Made by a program: the position numbers and the translations under genes
Shown: piece after piece, positions 1 to 8,807 of the stretch
Layout: every line of letters starts with the position of its first letter
How positions within the stretch are numbered: position 1 is the first letter of the stretch
Notes under the pieces: generated by a model
What the model saw: only the letters and a program-made list of their open reading frames with translations
The model's database searches: none
Told to the model about the DNA's origin: nothing
Assembly (NCBI RefSeq): GCF_051859025.1
Contig: NZ_JBHYGL010000002.1
Span: forward strand, 62,001-126,000
DNA from: Falsiroseomonas sp051859025
GTDB taxonomy: Bacteria; Pseudomonadota; Alphaproteobacteria; Acetobacterales; Acetobacteraceae
Length of the DNA stretch: 64,000 nt
Reading direction: 5' to 3'

Positions 1-1509
1 GAGGCGCTGTTGGCTGAGATGGCGGCGGTGGATCCGCGCATCCGCTGGCGGCGGCGCACGCGCAACGGCCACATCGCGCGCGCCACCAACGATGCCATCG
101 GCATGGCCCGCGGCGACTTCGTACTGCTGATGGACCATGACGACCTGCTGCCGGCCCGCGCGCTGCATGACGTGGCGGCGCTGGTGCGCCAGCACCCCGA
201 CCTCGACATCGCCTATTCCGACGAGGACAAGATCGATGCGAAGGGGCGCCGCTTCGCGCCCTATTTCAAGCCGGATTTCGACCCCGATCTGCTGCTGGCG
301 CAGAACCTGGTCAGCCACCTCGGCGTTTATTCCAGGCGGCTGTTGCGCCGGATCGGCGGGCTGCGGCCGGGCTTCAACGGCAGCCAGGACCATGACCTGG
401 CGCTGCGCGCGGCGGCGGCGACGACGCCGGCACGCATCCATCACATCCCGCGCATCCTGTATCACTGGCGGCAGCCGGCCCAGGGCAGCTATTCGAAGCG
501 GGAGGCCGCGCGCTGCGTCCGCGCGTCCCGTGCCGCTGTCATGGAAAGCCTTGCCTCGGCGGGCGAGGTGGGGGCGGTGCTGCAGCCGGCGCCGCTGGCG
601 CCAAGCTGGCACCGCGTGGTGCATCCGGTGCGGCCGCCGCGGCCGCTGGTCAGCGTGCTGGTGGCGATGCCCCATGGCGGGCGGCTGCCGGAATGCGCCG
701 ATGGCGTGCTGCGGAGGACCCAATGGGCGGAGCTGGAGATGATCGTCGCCGCGCCGATGCGGGCGCAGGGCGACGCTTCGGCCAGCCCGCCCGTGGGCGA
801 CAGGCAATCGCTTGATGGGCGGATCCGCTTCCTCGACGTGCCGCCGGGCACCAGCCGCGCGGGCGCGTTGAACCTGGCGGCGGCGGAGGCGCGGGGATCG
901 CTGCTGCTGCTGCTGGACCGGGCCGTGGATGTCCTTTCCCCCTACTGGATCGGGGAATTGGCCGGCCATGTGCTGCGGCAGCCCGTGGGGGCCGTGGGGG
1001 CCAAGCTGATGGGCCGCGACGGGCGCCTGCTGCATGCGGGCTATGCGCTGGACCCGCAAGCCGTGGTGCGGCCAGTGGCGCCCGATGCCATGGCCGGGGA
1101 GGTCGGCCCGGGCGGGATGCTGGCGTTGGCGCGGCAGGTCTCCGCGGTGTCCGGTGCCGTGATGATGCTGCGCCGCGCGGTGTTCGAAGCCGCGGGCGGG
1201 CTGGATGAGTATACGCTGCCGCACGCGCTGCATGACGTGGATCTATGCCTGCGGCTGCGCTGGCGGGGGCTTCGCGTGCTGCACACGCCCTTCGCCATGC
1301 TCATGCATCGCGGCGTGCTGGACGCGCTGCCCGAGTCGGTGCCGGAGGGTGTCGCCGCGATGGACGCGGCGCGCGCCGTGATGCGCCATCGCTGGGCGGA
1401 GAGCCTGGCCGCCGACCCCTTCCATAACCCGAACCTGCCGCTGCTGGCGGCCTGCACGGCCGCCGCCGCGCCATCCGGCTTCCGCTGGCCGCGGGAGGGG
1501 GTGGCATGA
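1..1509 (+). CDS. Family 2 glycosyltransferase, two tandem GT-A domains (5' partial)
   Basis: Likely transfers sugars from nucleotide-sugar donors during surface polysaccharide assembly at the cytoplasmic face. The frame is open from base 1, so the true N-terminus lies outside the window. The first GT2 domain shows the donor/metal segment LLMDHDDLLP about 40 residues in, followed by YSDEDK. A second GT-A-like domain starts near residue 215 (RPLVSVLVAMP) and ends with DVDLCLRLRWRGLRV, typical of the large two-domain rhamnan/O-antigen transferases. The stop overlaps the next glycosyltransferase by ATGA, so the two are cotranscribed. Sugar specificity cannot be read from the sequence. Confidence 0.85.
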   Translation, partial: EALLAEMAAVDPRIRWRRRTRNGHIARATNDAIGMARGDFVLLMDHDDLLPARALHDVAALVRQHPDLDIAYSDEDKIDAKGRRFAPYFKPDFDPDLLLAQNLVSHLGVYSRRLLRRIGGLRPGFNGSQDHDLALRAAAATTPARIHHIPRILYHWRQPAQGSYSKREAARCVRASRAAVMESLASAGEVGAVLQPAPLAPSWHRVVHPVRPPRPLVSVLVAMPHGGRLPECADGVLRRTQWAELEMIVAAPMRAQGDASASPPVGDRQSLDGRIRFLDVPPGTSRAGALNLAAAEARGSLLLLLDRAVDVLSPYWIGELAGHVLRQPVGAVGAKLMGRDGRLLHAGYALDPQAVVRPVAPDAMAGEVGPGGMLALARQVSAVSGAVMMLRRAVFEAAGGLDEYTLPHALHDVDLCLRLRWRGLRVLHTPFAMLMHRGVLDALPESVPEGVAAMDAARAVMRHRWAESLAADPFHNPNLPLLAACTAAAAPSGFRWPREGVA

Positions 1510-2414
1510 TCGCCGCCGGCATCGTGCTGTTCCACCCCGCGCCGATGCTGCTGGAGGAGGCGCTGGCGGCGCTCGAGGCCTCCGTCGCGCAGGTGTACCT
1601 GTTCCTCAACGCGCCGCTGGATGCGGCGGCGCGGGCAGTGCTGGACCGGCCTGGGCGGCGGGCGCCGGTGCTGCTGGGCGATGGCAGCAACCAGGGGCTT
1701 GGCATCGCCTACAACCGCATGGCGGCGGTGGCGCGGGCGGAGGGGTTCGAGGCGCTGCTGCTGCTGGACCAGGACAGTTCCCCCCCGCCGGCGATGGCGG
1801 CGGCGCTGCTCGGCGTTCGGGCGCGGCTGATCGCGGTTGGCGAATGCCCGGCGGTGGTGGGGCCGATGCCCGTGGCGGCGCAGGGCTGCGGGTGCAAGGC
1901 GCCGCGGCGCTGCCGCCGGGGCGCGGCGGCACCGGTGGCGGGGGCTGTGCCGCTCGAATTCGTCATCTCCTCCGGCTCGCTCATCGACCTCGCGGCCTTC
2001 GAGGCGCTGGGCGGGTTCCGCGAGGATTTCTTCATTGATGCGGTGGACATCGAATGGTGCCTGCGCGCCTGGGCGGGGCATTTCTCCTGCTGGATGCTGG
2101 CCACCATGCCCATGCCGCACCGGCTGGGCAGCGGGGTGCTGCGCGTGCCGCTGCTGGGGCTGCGGCTCGCGCTGCAGCCGCCGCGGCGGCTGTACACCCA
2201 TGCGCGCAACCAGGTGGCGATGCTGCGCCTGGCCACGGTGCCGCTGGCCTGGAAATGCCGCGCCGTGGTGACGATCGCGGCCCAGTCGGTGCTGCATGCG
2301 GCGGCCGGGCGAAGCTGGCAGGCGCTACGGGCCTTCGCATGGGGCATCACGGATGGGATGCGCGACCGGCTGGGGCCGGTCGCGCGGGATTTCGGCCGCG
2401 ACGCCAGGGCCTGA
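1506..2414 (+). CDS. Family 2 glycosyltransferase, rhamnosyltransferase-like
   Basis: A 302-residue GT-A fold transferase resembling RfbF/WbbL-type rhamnosyltransferases. Visible are the N-terminal IVLFHP strand, the donor loop GSNQGLGIAYNRM and the metal-binding-like LLLDQDSSPP near residue 85, then FIDAVDIEWCLRA, the conserved acceptor-side acidic stretch. The C-terminal third is rich in hydrophobic and basic residues and may lie along the membrane. Start overlaps the preceding transferase (ATGA), so both act in one polysaccharide or glycan pathway. Its stop lies only 22 bp from the stop of the convergent MFS gene. Confidence 0.85.
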   Translation: MIAAGIVLFHPAPMLLEEALAALEASVAQVYLFLNAPLDAAARAVLDRPGRRAPVLLGDGSNQGLGIAYNRMAAVARAEGFEALLLLDQDSSPPPAMAAALLGVRARLIAVGECPAVVGPMPVAAQGCGCKAPRRCRRGAAAPVAGAVPLEFVISSGSLIDLAAFEALGGFREDFFIDAVDIEWCLRAWAGHFSCWMLATMPMPHRLGSGVLRVPLLGLRLALQPPRRLYTHARNQVAMLRLATVPLAWKCRAVVTIAAQSVLHAAAGRSWQALRAFAWGITDGMRDRLGPVARDFGRDARA

Positions 2415-2436
2415 CGCGCGCCGCCCGGCCAGCTCC

Positions 2437-3678
2437 CTATTCCGCGGCCTGGGGCAGGGCTCGCGGGGCCTCCGGCGCGCTGGCCCAGAGCTCGGGCGAC
2501 AACTCCTCCCGCCGGTCGGGGAAGGCGAGGGCGCAGAGGAAGGTGATGCCCCCGAAGGCGGAGAGCACCAGCAGCACGCTGCCGAGGCCCCCGGCCGTGC
2601 CATGCAGCCAGGCGATCACCGGGCTGGCCGCGGCGGCGCCGAGGAAGCCCACGAAGAAGCGGATGGAATAAAGCTTCGTGCGCAGCTTCGGGCCGACATA
2701 GCGGGCGGTCATCGTCTCATTCACCGTGACCTGGCCGAAGATGGCCGCCGCCAGCAGGCCCGCGACGGGCAGCACCGCCCATCCCTCCAGGAAGGACAGC
2801 AGCGCGAGGCCGGGCAGCGGCACGCAGGCGAGCGGCAAAAAGACGCGCTTCAGCGTGTTGCGGTCGATCAGCCGGCCCACGGTCAACTGCGTGATGCCGC
2901 CGCAGATGATGGTGAGGAAGGCGAGCACGCCGACCACCGGCAGCAGGTCCGGCGAATTGGCCAGGCGCTCCTCCATCAGCTTTGGCAGCAGGATGGTGAA
3001 GGCGTTGAAGATGAAGCCGGAGACGGCGGCCAGGCTCATCAGCACCACCACGGCGCGGCGGACGATGGCGGGCGGGATTTCGGGGAACGGTTTGGCGCCG
3101 GCCTTGGCCTTGGCGCTGTCCACCTGGCCCTCCCGCAAATAGAGAAGCCCGACGGCGACGCAGAGCACGCCCGGGATGAAGAAGGCCCAGCGCCAGCCGA
3201 TGGCGGCCGCGACGAAGGCCGTGACGGCGGGGGCCAGCGCCACGCCGGCATTGCCGAAGACGCCGTTGATGCCCATGGCGCGGCCCACCTTCTCCCCTGC
3301 CGCATCGACCAGCATGGCGGTGCCGATGGGATGGTAGATGGCGCTGAAGGCCCCCATGACGGCGAGCGCCAGGCCCAGCGTGACGGGCCCCGTCGCGAAG
3401 CCCGCGGCCACCATCGCGGCCCCGGTGCCGAGGAAGAAGGCGGCCATCAGCGCCGGCCGGCCGAAGCGGTCCGCCAGATTGCCCATGGGCAGCGACCCCA
3501 TGCCGTAGACCACGAACATGCCCGTGCCGAGCGCCACGATCGGGCCGTAGCCGGTGCCGAAGACCTCCGGTTCCTGCAGCACGATGCCGAGCACGGCGGT
3601 GGCCAGGATCAGCAGCCCGTAATGGGTGAAGATATGCGCCGCGTTGATGAACCAGATCGTGCGCCGGGCCGCGTCCAT
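2437..3678 (-). CDS. MFS transporter
   Basis: A 413-residue major facilitator superfamily permease of the inner membrane with about 12 hydrophobic segments. The typical loop 2-3 signature is visible as GNLADRFGRPALMAAF, and the mirrored one in the second half as VGRLIDRNTLKR. The start was placed at the ATG opening MDAARRTIWF because the longer upstream frame only reads the antisense of the AraC gene. It is transcribed divergently from the AraC-type regulator 69 bp away, which probably controls it. Substrate unknown; similarity in layout to drug or small-metabolite exporters is an inference. Confidence 0.85.
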   Translation of the reverse strand: MDAARRTIWFINAAHIFTHYGLLILATAVLGIVLQEPEVFGTGYGPIVALGTGMFVVYGMGSLPMGNLADRFGRPALMAAFFLGTGAAMVAAGFATGPVTLGLALAVMGAFSAIYHPIGTAMLVDAAGEKVGRAMGINGVFGNAGVALAPAVTAFVAAAIGWRWAFFIPGVLCVAVGLLYLREGQVDSAKAKAGAKPFPEIPPAIVRRAVVVLMSLAAVSGFIFNAFTILLPKLMEERLANSPDLLPVVGVLAFLTIICGGITQLTVGRLIDRNTLKRVFLPLACVPLPGLALLSFLEGWAVLPVAGLLAAAIFGQVTVNETMTARYVGPKLRTKLYSIRFFVGFLGAAAASPVIAWLHGTAGGLGSVLLVLSAFGGITFLCALAFPDRREELSPELWASAPEAPRALPQAAE

Positions 3679-3747
3679 GGGTGCCGTTTCCAACTGTCCT
3701 GACTGCGACCATGCTAGGCTGGCGCATCGGAGACGTCCCGACAGCCC

Positions 3748-4545
3748 ATGTCGCCAAACCGCCAAACCGACCTTGCGCCCGCCCCGCGCCGCGACCTGCC
3801 GCAGGATGAGGTGGACCGGCCCCTTTCGGCCTTCGCCCGCGACTATGCGGAAGGGGAGGGCGTGCCGCGCCACGCGCATGACCGCGCGCAACTCCTCTGG
3901 GCCACGCGGGGCACGATGCGCATCGCGACCGACGCGGCGGGCTTCGTGGTGCCGCCCGGCCATGCGCTGTGGATGCCGGCGCGGGAGCCGCATCGGGTGG
4001 AGACGGAAGGCGGCGTCGCAATGCGGGCGCTGTTCCTGCGCGCCGATGCCGCGGCCGCGGGGCCGGGGGAGGCGACGGTGCTCGCCGTCTCCCCCCTGTT
4101 GCGCGAACTCATCCTGGCCGCCTGCGCGGAGCCGCTGGAATGGGATCTGGCGGGGCGTGGCGGCCACCTGGCGGCGCTGATCCTGGATGAGATCGCCCGC
4201 GCGCCGGCGCTGCCCTTCCGCGTGCCGGAACCGCGCGACCCCCGGCTGAAGCGCCTGGCCGCGGCGCTGCGGCAGGACCCCGCCAGCGCGCGCCGGCTGG
4301 AGGATTGGGCCGCCCAGGCGGGGGCGAGCCCGCGGACGCTGGAACGGTTGTTCGTGGCGGAGACGGGGATGGGCTTCGCGCGCTGGCGGCAGACGCTGCG
4401 GCTGGCGGAGGCGGCATCGCGGCTTGCCAGCGGGGAGACGCCGGCGCGGGCGGCGGCGGCGGTGGGCTATGCCAGCGCGCCGGCCTTCGGCGCGGCCTTC
4501 CGCGCGGCCTTCGGGATCACCCCGGGGGCGGCGGCCCGCCGGTGA
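3748..4545 (+). CDS. AraC family transcriptional regulator with cupin sensor
   Basis: A 265-residue DNA-binding regulator. Residues about 25-110 form a cupin-like effector domain (HAHDRAQLLWATRGTMRI, then VVPPGHALWMPAREPH). Residues about 165-262 form the double helix-turn-helix of AraC proteins (RLEDWAAQAGASPRTLERLF, and the second helix pair ending AFRAAFGITPGAA). Divergent from the MFS gene, which is the obvious target. The N-terminal cupin plus C-terminal HTH order matches regulators that sense small ligands. The effector is not identifiable. Confidence 0.88.
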   Translation: MSPNRQTDLAPAPRRDLPQDEVDRPLSAFARDYAEGEGVPRHAHDRAQLLWATRGTMRIATDAAGFVVPPGHALWMPAREPHRVETEGGVAMRALFLRADAAAAGPGEATVLAVSPLLRELILAACAEPLEWDLAGRGGHLAALILDEIARAPALPFRVPEPRDPRLKRLAAALRQDPASARRLEDWAAQAGASPRTLERLFVAETGMGFARWRQTLRLAEAASRLASGETPARAAAAVGYASAPAFGAAFRAAFGITPGAAARR

Positions 4546-4798
4546 TGGCCGATGGCGTCTCCTCCGCCGGCGGGGCGGCGCGACCGGCGCCGTAGCGCGG
4601 GCGAGGGGGGCGGGGCGGCCAGGCGGCTGCCTCGACCTGGTCCGCCACGGCGGCGATCCTCGCGGCCACCACCGGATGGCCGCCATCCAGCGCCCCGATC
4701 GCCAGGCGGCGCAGCTCCGCCAGGATGGTCTCCAGCGACGGCGCCGCTGGGGGCGGGGTGTTCACCGGCGGTATGCAATCCGTGTCCAAACGCTTCAT
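4517..4798 (-). CDS. Small proline-rich hypothetical protein
   Basis: A possible 93-residue protein starting MKRLDTDCIPP, with a predicted helical middle (LETILAELRRLAIGALDG...VVAARIAAVADQVEAA) and a proline-rich tail. The helical core has normal amino-acid use, unlike most shadow frames here, which is why it is listed. Its last 29 bases overlap antiparallel with the end of the AraC gene. No family recognised; it could still be a chance frame. Confidence 0.4.
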   Translation of the reverse strand: MKRLDTDCIPPVNTPPPAAPSLETILAELRRLAIGALDGGHPVVAARIAAVADQVEAAAWPPRPPRPRYGAGRAAPPAEETPSAITGGPPPPG

Positions 4799-4953
4799 GG
4801 GCGCACCATTGCGCAGCCACATTCGTCCGCCCAGGGAAGAAGGCGCCATGGACCGCCCGCGCTCATCACAAGAAAGCGATCTGCCTGCGGGAACTTCCGC
4901 CTTGCCGCGTTGATGCCCCAATCGGGATGGCCGTTCGGGAAGGGAGGAGACGC

Positions 4954-5136
4954 ATGCGCAGCGCATCGGCTGAACATCTGCCGGAGGTCGCCGGCCTGGC
5001 CGGCACGATGATGACGGCACCGTCGCCGCTCAAGGCGGTGATCGTGATCCTGCTGGTCTGGGCGGTCGCCACGACGGTCTTCGTCGGTGGCCTCGGTGCC
5101 TGGGTCGCGATGTGGCGGCGCTGGCGCATCCGGTAG
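4954..5136 (+). CDS. Small single-pass membrane protein
   Basis: A 60-residue ORF preceded by a strong ribosome binding site (AGGGAGGAGA ending five bases before the ATG). Residues about 28-51 form one hydrophobic segment (VIVILLVWAVATTVFVGGLG) followed by a positively charged end (WRRWRIR), giving a C-in orientation by the positive-inside rule. No homologous family recognised. It stands alone between the AraC gene and the radical-SAM gene. Confidence 0.55.
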   Translation: MRSASAEHLPEVAGLAGTMMTAPSPLKAVIVILLVWAVATTVFVGGLGAWVAMWRRWRIR

Positions 5137-5206
5137 CACAGGCCCCACCTTGCGCAGTGCCCACTTGAACATAACATGAACAGAAACCTGTCGGATTCTG
5201 TTCCCC

Positions 5207-6457
5207 ATGGAGCTGCGCGAGAAGCTCGAGATCCTGGCCGATGCCGCCAAATATGACGCGTCCTGCGCTTCCTCCGGCACCACGAAGCGCAACAGCCTGA
5301 AGGGCGGCATCGGCAGCACGGAGGGGTCGGGCATCTGCCATGCCTATGCGCCGGATGGGCGCTGCATCTCGCTGCTCAAGATCCTGCTGACCAATGCCTG
5401 CGTCTTCGACTGCGCCTATTGCGTGAACCGCGCGTCGTCCAACGTCCGCCGTGCCCGCTTTTCGGTGCGGGAGGTGGTGGACCTCACGCTCGCCTTCTAC
5501 CGCCGCAACACGATCGAGGGGCTGTTCCTGTCCTCCGGCATCATCCGGTCCCCGGACTACACCATGGAGCAGCTGGTGCTGGTGGCGCGGACCCTGCGGG
5601 AGGAACATGGATTTCGCGGCTACATCCACCTGAAGACCATCCCCGATGCCGCGCCGGAACTGCTGGCGGAGGCTGGGCGCCACGCGGACCGGCTCTCCAT
5701 CAACGTCGAGCTCCCGAAGGCGGAGAGCCTGGCGGCGCTGGCGCCGGAGAAGGATTTTCGGCGCATCAGGGTCGCGATGGCGGGGCTGCGGGGACGGATC
5801 GAGGAATCGCAGGATGCCGTGAAGACCGCCCGCCGCGCGCAGCCCCAGCGCTTCGCGCCCGCGGGGCAGTCCACGCAGATGATCGTGGGCGCCGACGGGG
5901 CGGATGATGGCGTGATCCTCGGCACCGCGACGGACCTCTATGCGGGGTACCGGATGCGGCGGGTCTACTACTCCGCCTATTCGCCCATCCCCGACGCATC
6001 CCGCCTGCTGCCGCCCATCGCGCCGCCGCTGGTGCGGGAACATCGCCTGTATCAGGCCGACTGGCTCCTGCGGTTCTACGGCTTTTCGCGGGAGGAGATC
6101 ATGGCGGGCGGGCAGGGGGGCATGCTGGACCTTGAGCTCGACCCCAAGACCGCCTGGGCACTGAAGCACCGGGAGCATTTCCCCGTCGATGTGAACACCG
6201 CGCCGCGGGAGGCGCTGCTGCGCGTGCCGGGGCTCGGCGCCAAGACCGTGGACCGCATCATCGCCGCGCGGCGGCACACGCTGATGCGGGCGGAGGATTT
6301 GGCGCGGCTGCGCGTGAGCCTGGCGAAGGTGCTGCCCTTCGTGCTGCTGCCGGGCCACCGGGCGCGGGGGCTGGAGATGCCGGGCCTGCGCGGCCTGCTG
6401 GTGCCGGAGACCGCCTTCGCCCGTGCCGCCAGGCCGGTGCAGATGTCGCTGTTCTGA
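5207..6457 (+). CDS. Putative DNA modification/repair radical SAM protein
   Basis: A 416-residue radical S-adenosylmethionine enzyme. The [4Fe-4S] cluster motif is C65-x3-C69-x2-C72 (within NACVFDCAYC). The C-terminal third carries a helix-hairpin-helix DNA-binding element, LLRVPGLGAKTVDRII, at about residues 335-350. This architecture matches the family annotated as putative DNA modification/repair radical SAM protein, whose usual partner is a UDG-superfamily protein encoded alongside. No such partner is adjacent here. The protein ends in QMSLF, which fits the consensus peptide that binds the DNA polymerase sliding clamp. The reaction catalysed is unknown. Confidence 0.85.
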   Translation: MELREKLEILADAAKYDASCASSGTTKRNSLKGGIGSTEGSGICHAYAPDGRCISLLKILLTNACVFDCAYCVNRASSNVRRARFSVREVVDLTLAFYRRNTIEGLFLSSGIIRSPDYTMEQLVLVARTLREEHGFRGYIHLKTIPDAAPELLAEAGRHADRLSINVELPKAESLAALAPEKDFRRIRVAMAGLRGRIEESQDAVKTARRAQPQRFAPAGQSTQMIVGADGADDGVILGTATDLYAGYRMRRVYYSAYSPIPDASRLLPPIAPPLVREHRLYQADWLLRFYGFSREEIMAGGQGGMLDLELDPKTAWALKHREHFPVDVNTAPREALLRVPGLGAKTVDRIIAARRHTLMRAEDLARLRVSLAKVLPFVLLPGHRARGLEMPGLRGLLVPETAFARAARPVQMSLF

Positions 6458-6652
6458 CGTGATCGCCGAACGGGGCGAGGCCGGGATTGCTGCCCCGGCC
6501 CGCCTTGAGGCCTGCCGTTTCGCGGCAGCGCCCTGTCCCCGCAAGGCGGCGGCGGCGTGATCCCGCATCGCGGGCATGTGCCACCGCCGCCTCATGGCCG
6601 ACCGGGATGGAGGGGGTGGCTGGCCATGGCGGGCTGGTTCACCGCGTCACCG

Positions 6653-6692
6653 CATCGCGGCGATGTCGCGTCATCGCATCGCGGCGATGTCG
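6653..6692. repeat. Short tandem duplication at a gene end
   Basis: The unit CGCATCGCGGCGATGTCG occurs twice in tandem, about 22 bases apart. One copy is the coding end of the DUF4394 gene (DIAAMR plus stop on the minus strand). The other lies just beyond the stop and would encode the same residues and stop again. It looks like a local slippage duplication that left the reading frame end intact. Confidence 0.7.
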
Positions 6693-7492
6693 ATCACCTC
6701 GGCCTGCCCGAGGCCCGTGACGGCGCCCGTCGCGGTCAGGCGCCCATTCGCCAGGTCGATCGTGTGCAGCGTGCCGCCGGCCAGGACGAAGCCGGTATTG
6801 CCGCCCTGCGCATCCGTCAGGATGTCGAAAGCCGTGCTGGCGGGCAGCGCCATGCCGACCATGCCGCGGGATTGCTGCACGCCGTCATTCGGCGGCGCCT
6901 GCAGGTTGAAGCTGCCGAGCAGGGTGTCGAGCGTGTAGAGCGCGGTGCTGGGCGCGCCGGGCTGGCCGGCCGCCGGCGCATTGGCGGGCGGGGCGACGGA
7001 GTTGGTGTAGGCGCCGGCCGTGATGCGCGGCGTGGTGCCGGCATTCGGGCCTTCCTGGTACTTCAGCGCGCCGTCGCGCACGACTTCGCCGCTATCGACG
7101 TTCACGCGGAAATTCGTGCCGTTCATGCCCATCAGCCGCAGCCGGTTGGCGACCGGGTTGAAATCCACCACCGCGCGCCCGCCGCCATCGAAGGGCATGT
7201 TGAGGCGTGAGACCTGGGTCGCGCGGCCGGTCGCGGGATCGATGGAGACGATCTGGCTGCGTTCGGTCACGCCATAGAGGCGGCCATCCTGCGGCCGCTG
7301 GTCGATGCCGATGACGCGGCCCTCGGCGCCCGTGATGCGGATGGGGGCGGCGGCGCGGCGGCTTTCGCCGTCGATGCGGACCAGGCTGTTCTCCGCGGTC
7401 AGGCCGATCAGCGTGGTGGCGCTGGCGGGGCCGGCACCGGCGGCGGCGATGAAGCTGGCGGCGAGAATCGTGTAGCGCAGGTTGGGGGACAT
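6671..7492 (-). CDS. DUF4394 domain exported protein
   Basis: A 273-residue protein with a signal peptide (MSPNLRYTILAASF, cleavage likely after PASA near residue 25), so periplasmic or secreted. The rest is a single DUF4394 domain: repeats such as VIGIDQRPQDGRLYGVT and VDFNPVANRLRLMG are the hallmark beta-propeller-like blades. Function of the domain is not established. It follows an ECF sigma and an anti-sigma gene on the same strand, and DUF4394 genes are commonly found beside such pairs, so it is probably part of the regulon they control. Confidence 0.85.
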   Translation of the reverse strand: MSPNLRYTILAASFIAAAGAGPASATTLIGLTAENSLVRIDGESRRAAAPIRITGAEGRVIGIDQRPQDGRLYGVTERSQIVSIDPATGRATQVSRLNMPFDGGGRAVVDFNPVANRLRLMGMNGTNFRVNVDSGEVVRDGALKYQEGPNAGTTPRITAGAYTNSVAPPANAPAAGQPGAPSTALYTLDTLLGSFNLQAPPNDGVQQSRGMVGMALPASTAFDILTDAQGGNTGFVLAGGTLHTIDLANGRLTATGAVTGLGQAEVIDIAAMR

Positions 7493-7590
7493 CGCGTTTC
7501 TCCGTTGTCGTGACGGGGCCGTCTGGGCCTCGCTGCCGGCGTTACGGAGGGCGGATGCCGCTGGACGCAGCCGCTACGGAATAATCGCGA

Positions 7591-8271
7591 TCACGAACCC
7601 GTGGCCGGCGCCAGGCGGCCGATGAATTGGATCGGCCCGGTCGGGCGGCCGATGGGGGAGCCCCCCGGCGGTTCCAGCGTGATCTCGATCAGCATCCCCG
7701 GGCTCGGGCGGATCCTGGCCGGGCTGACGGTGATGCGCCCATCGGCCGGGATCAGGCCGAGCGAGGTCGGCGCCGTCGCGCCCTGCGGCAGCGCCCACAA
7801 TTCCAGCACCCGGTCCGGCGGCGCCGGGCGCGTGTTGAGGGAGGCCAGGCGGATGCCGGCGCGATCGGCCTCCACCAGCCAGGCCGGCTGTTCGCGATCG
7901 GTCAGCAGCACGGTCATCAGGCGCGGCTCCGGCGCCGGACGCAGGACCATGAAGGCCGCGAGGCCGGCAGCGACGGCCGTGGCGCCGATGGCACCCACGC
8001 GCCAGGGGTCGAGCAGCCTGCGCCACCAGGGCGCTGCGGGGGCGCGCGCCGGGTCCAGCGCGGCCTCGATCCGGCGCCACAGATCGGGGGGCGGGGCCTC
8101 CGGCGGCGCCAGGGTGGCGAGGGGGCCGAGCTTCGCCTCCCACGCCGCCACGGCCTCCGCCAGCGCGGCATCGAGGGGCAGCGCGGCGGCGACGGCCGCG
8201 GCTTCCCGCGCCTCCAGCGTGCCGAGCACGTATTCGGCGGCCAGCGCGTCCCGTTCCTCGGGAGTCATCAT
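7591..8271 (-). CDS. Anti-sigma factor, RskA family
   Basis: A 226-residue single-pass inner-membrane anti-sigma factor. The N-terminal cytoplasmic part contains AAEYVLGTLEAREAAA, the helix typical of zinc-free anti-sigma domains. A transmembrane segment covers about residues 92-110. The C-terminal RskA domain follows (VLELWALPQGATAPTSLGLIPADG). The ATG at 8271 overlaps the sigma-factor stop as ATGA, so the pair is translationally coupled. It should hold the adjacent ECF sigma factor inactive until an envelope signal releases it. Confidence 0.9.
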   Translation of the reverse strand: MMTPEERDALAAEYVLGTLEAREAAAVAAALPLDAALAEAVAAWEAKLGPLATLAPPEAPPPDLWRRIEAALDPARAPAAPWWRRLLDPWRVGAIGATAVAAGLAAFMVLRPAPEPRLMTVLLTDREQPAWLVEADRAGIRLASLNTRPAPPDRVLELWALPQGATAPTSLGLIPADGRITVSPARIRPSPGMLIEITLEPPGGSPIGRPTGPIQFIGRLAPATGS

Positions 8272-8807
8272 GCCAGGCACTCCCGCAGCCTGAGGAGTCC
8301 TCGCCTGATCCAGGCCTTCACGGTACCGAGCGGCAGGTCGAGCCGCGCCGCGATCTGGGCGTGGGACAGGCCATGCACGAAGGCCAGGACGATGCCGCGG
8401 CGGTTCCGTTCCTCCAGCCCCGACAGGCATTCGCGCAGGCGGGCGCCCTCGGCCTCTGCCGCGATGCGGTCGAGGGCATCGGATTCGACGGGGGTATCGC
8501 CCAGCGTCGGGTCATCGGTCGGGATCTCCCGCCCCCTGGCGCGGGCGAGGTCGAGGGCGGCGTAGCGGACGATGGCGGCCAGCCAGGCCTCCGCGCTGCC
8601 GCGGCTGGGGTCGAACTGGTCGGCGCGGCGGGCGATCTTCAGGAAGGCGTCCTGCAGCGCATCCGCCGCGGCGTGCCGGTCCCGCAGGATGGCATTGGCC
8701 ACGCCGAACAGTCGCGTCGCCTGGCGTTCATAGACGGCCCGCAGGGCCTGGCGGTCGCCCCCGGCGACGGCTGACAGCAGCGGGGAAAGGTCAGTCGCGG
8801 CGTCCAT
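8268..8807 (-). CDS. ECF RNA polymerase sigma factor
   Basis: A 179-residue sigma-70 family factor with only regions 2 and 4. Region 2 includes NAILRDRHAAADALQDAFLK and SAEAWLAAIVRYAALD. Region 4 is the HTH in LSHAQIAARLDLPLGTVKAWIRRGL. The start was placed at MDAATDLSP because the frame further upstream is low-complexity sequence without family similarity. Coupled to the RskA anti-sigma behind it. It is divergent from the large catabolic operon that starts at 9172, so a role in its control is possible but unproven. Confidence 0.9.
   Translation of the reverse strand: MDAATDLSPLLSAVAGGDRQALRAVYERQATRLFGVANAILRDRHAAADALQDAFLKIARRADQFDPSRGSAEAWLAAIVRYAALDLARARGREIPTDDPTLGDTPVESDALDRIAAEAEGARLRECLSGLEERNRRGIVLAFVHGLSHAQIAARLDLPLGTVKAWIRRGLLRLRECLA

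Noticed and set aside
2437..4686. A very long minus-strand frame extending the MFS gene to 749 residues
   Set aside because: The extra N-terminal part is antisense to the AraC gene and has the Arg/Pro-rich composition of shadow frames.
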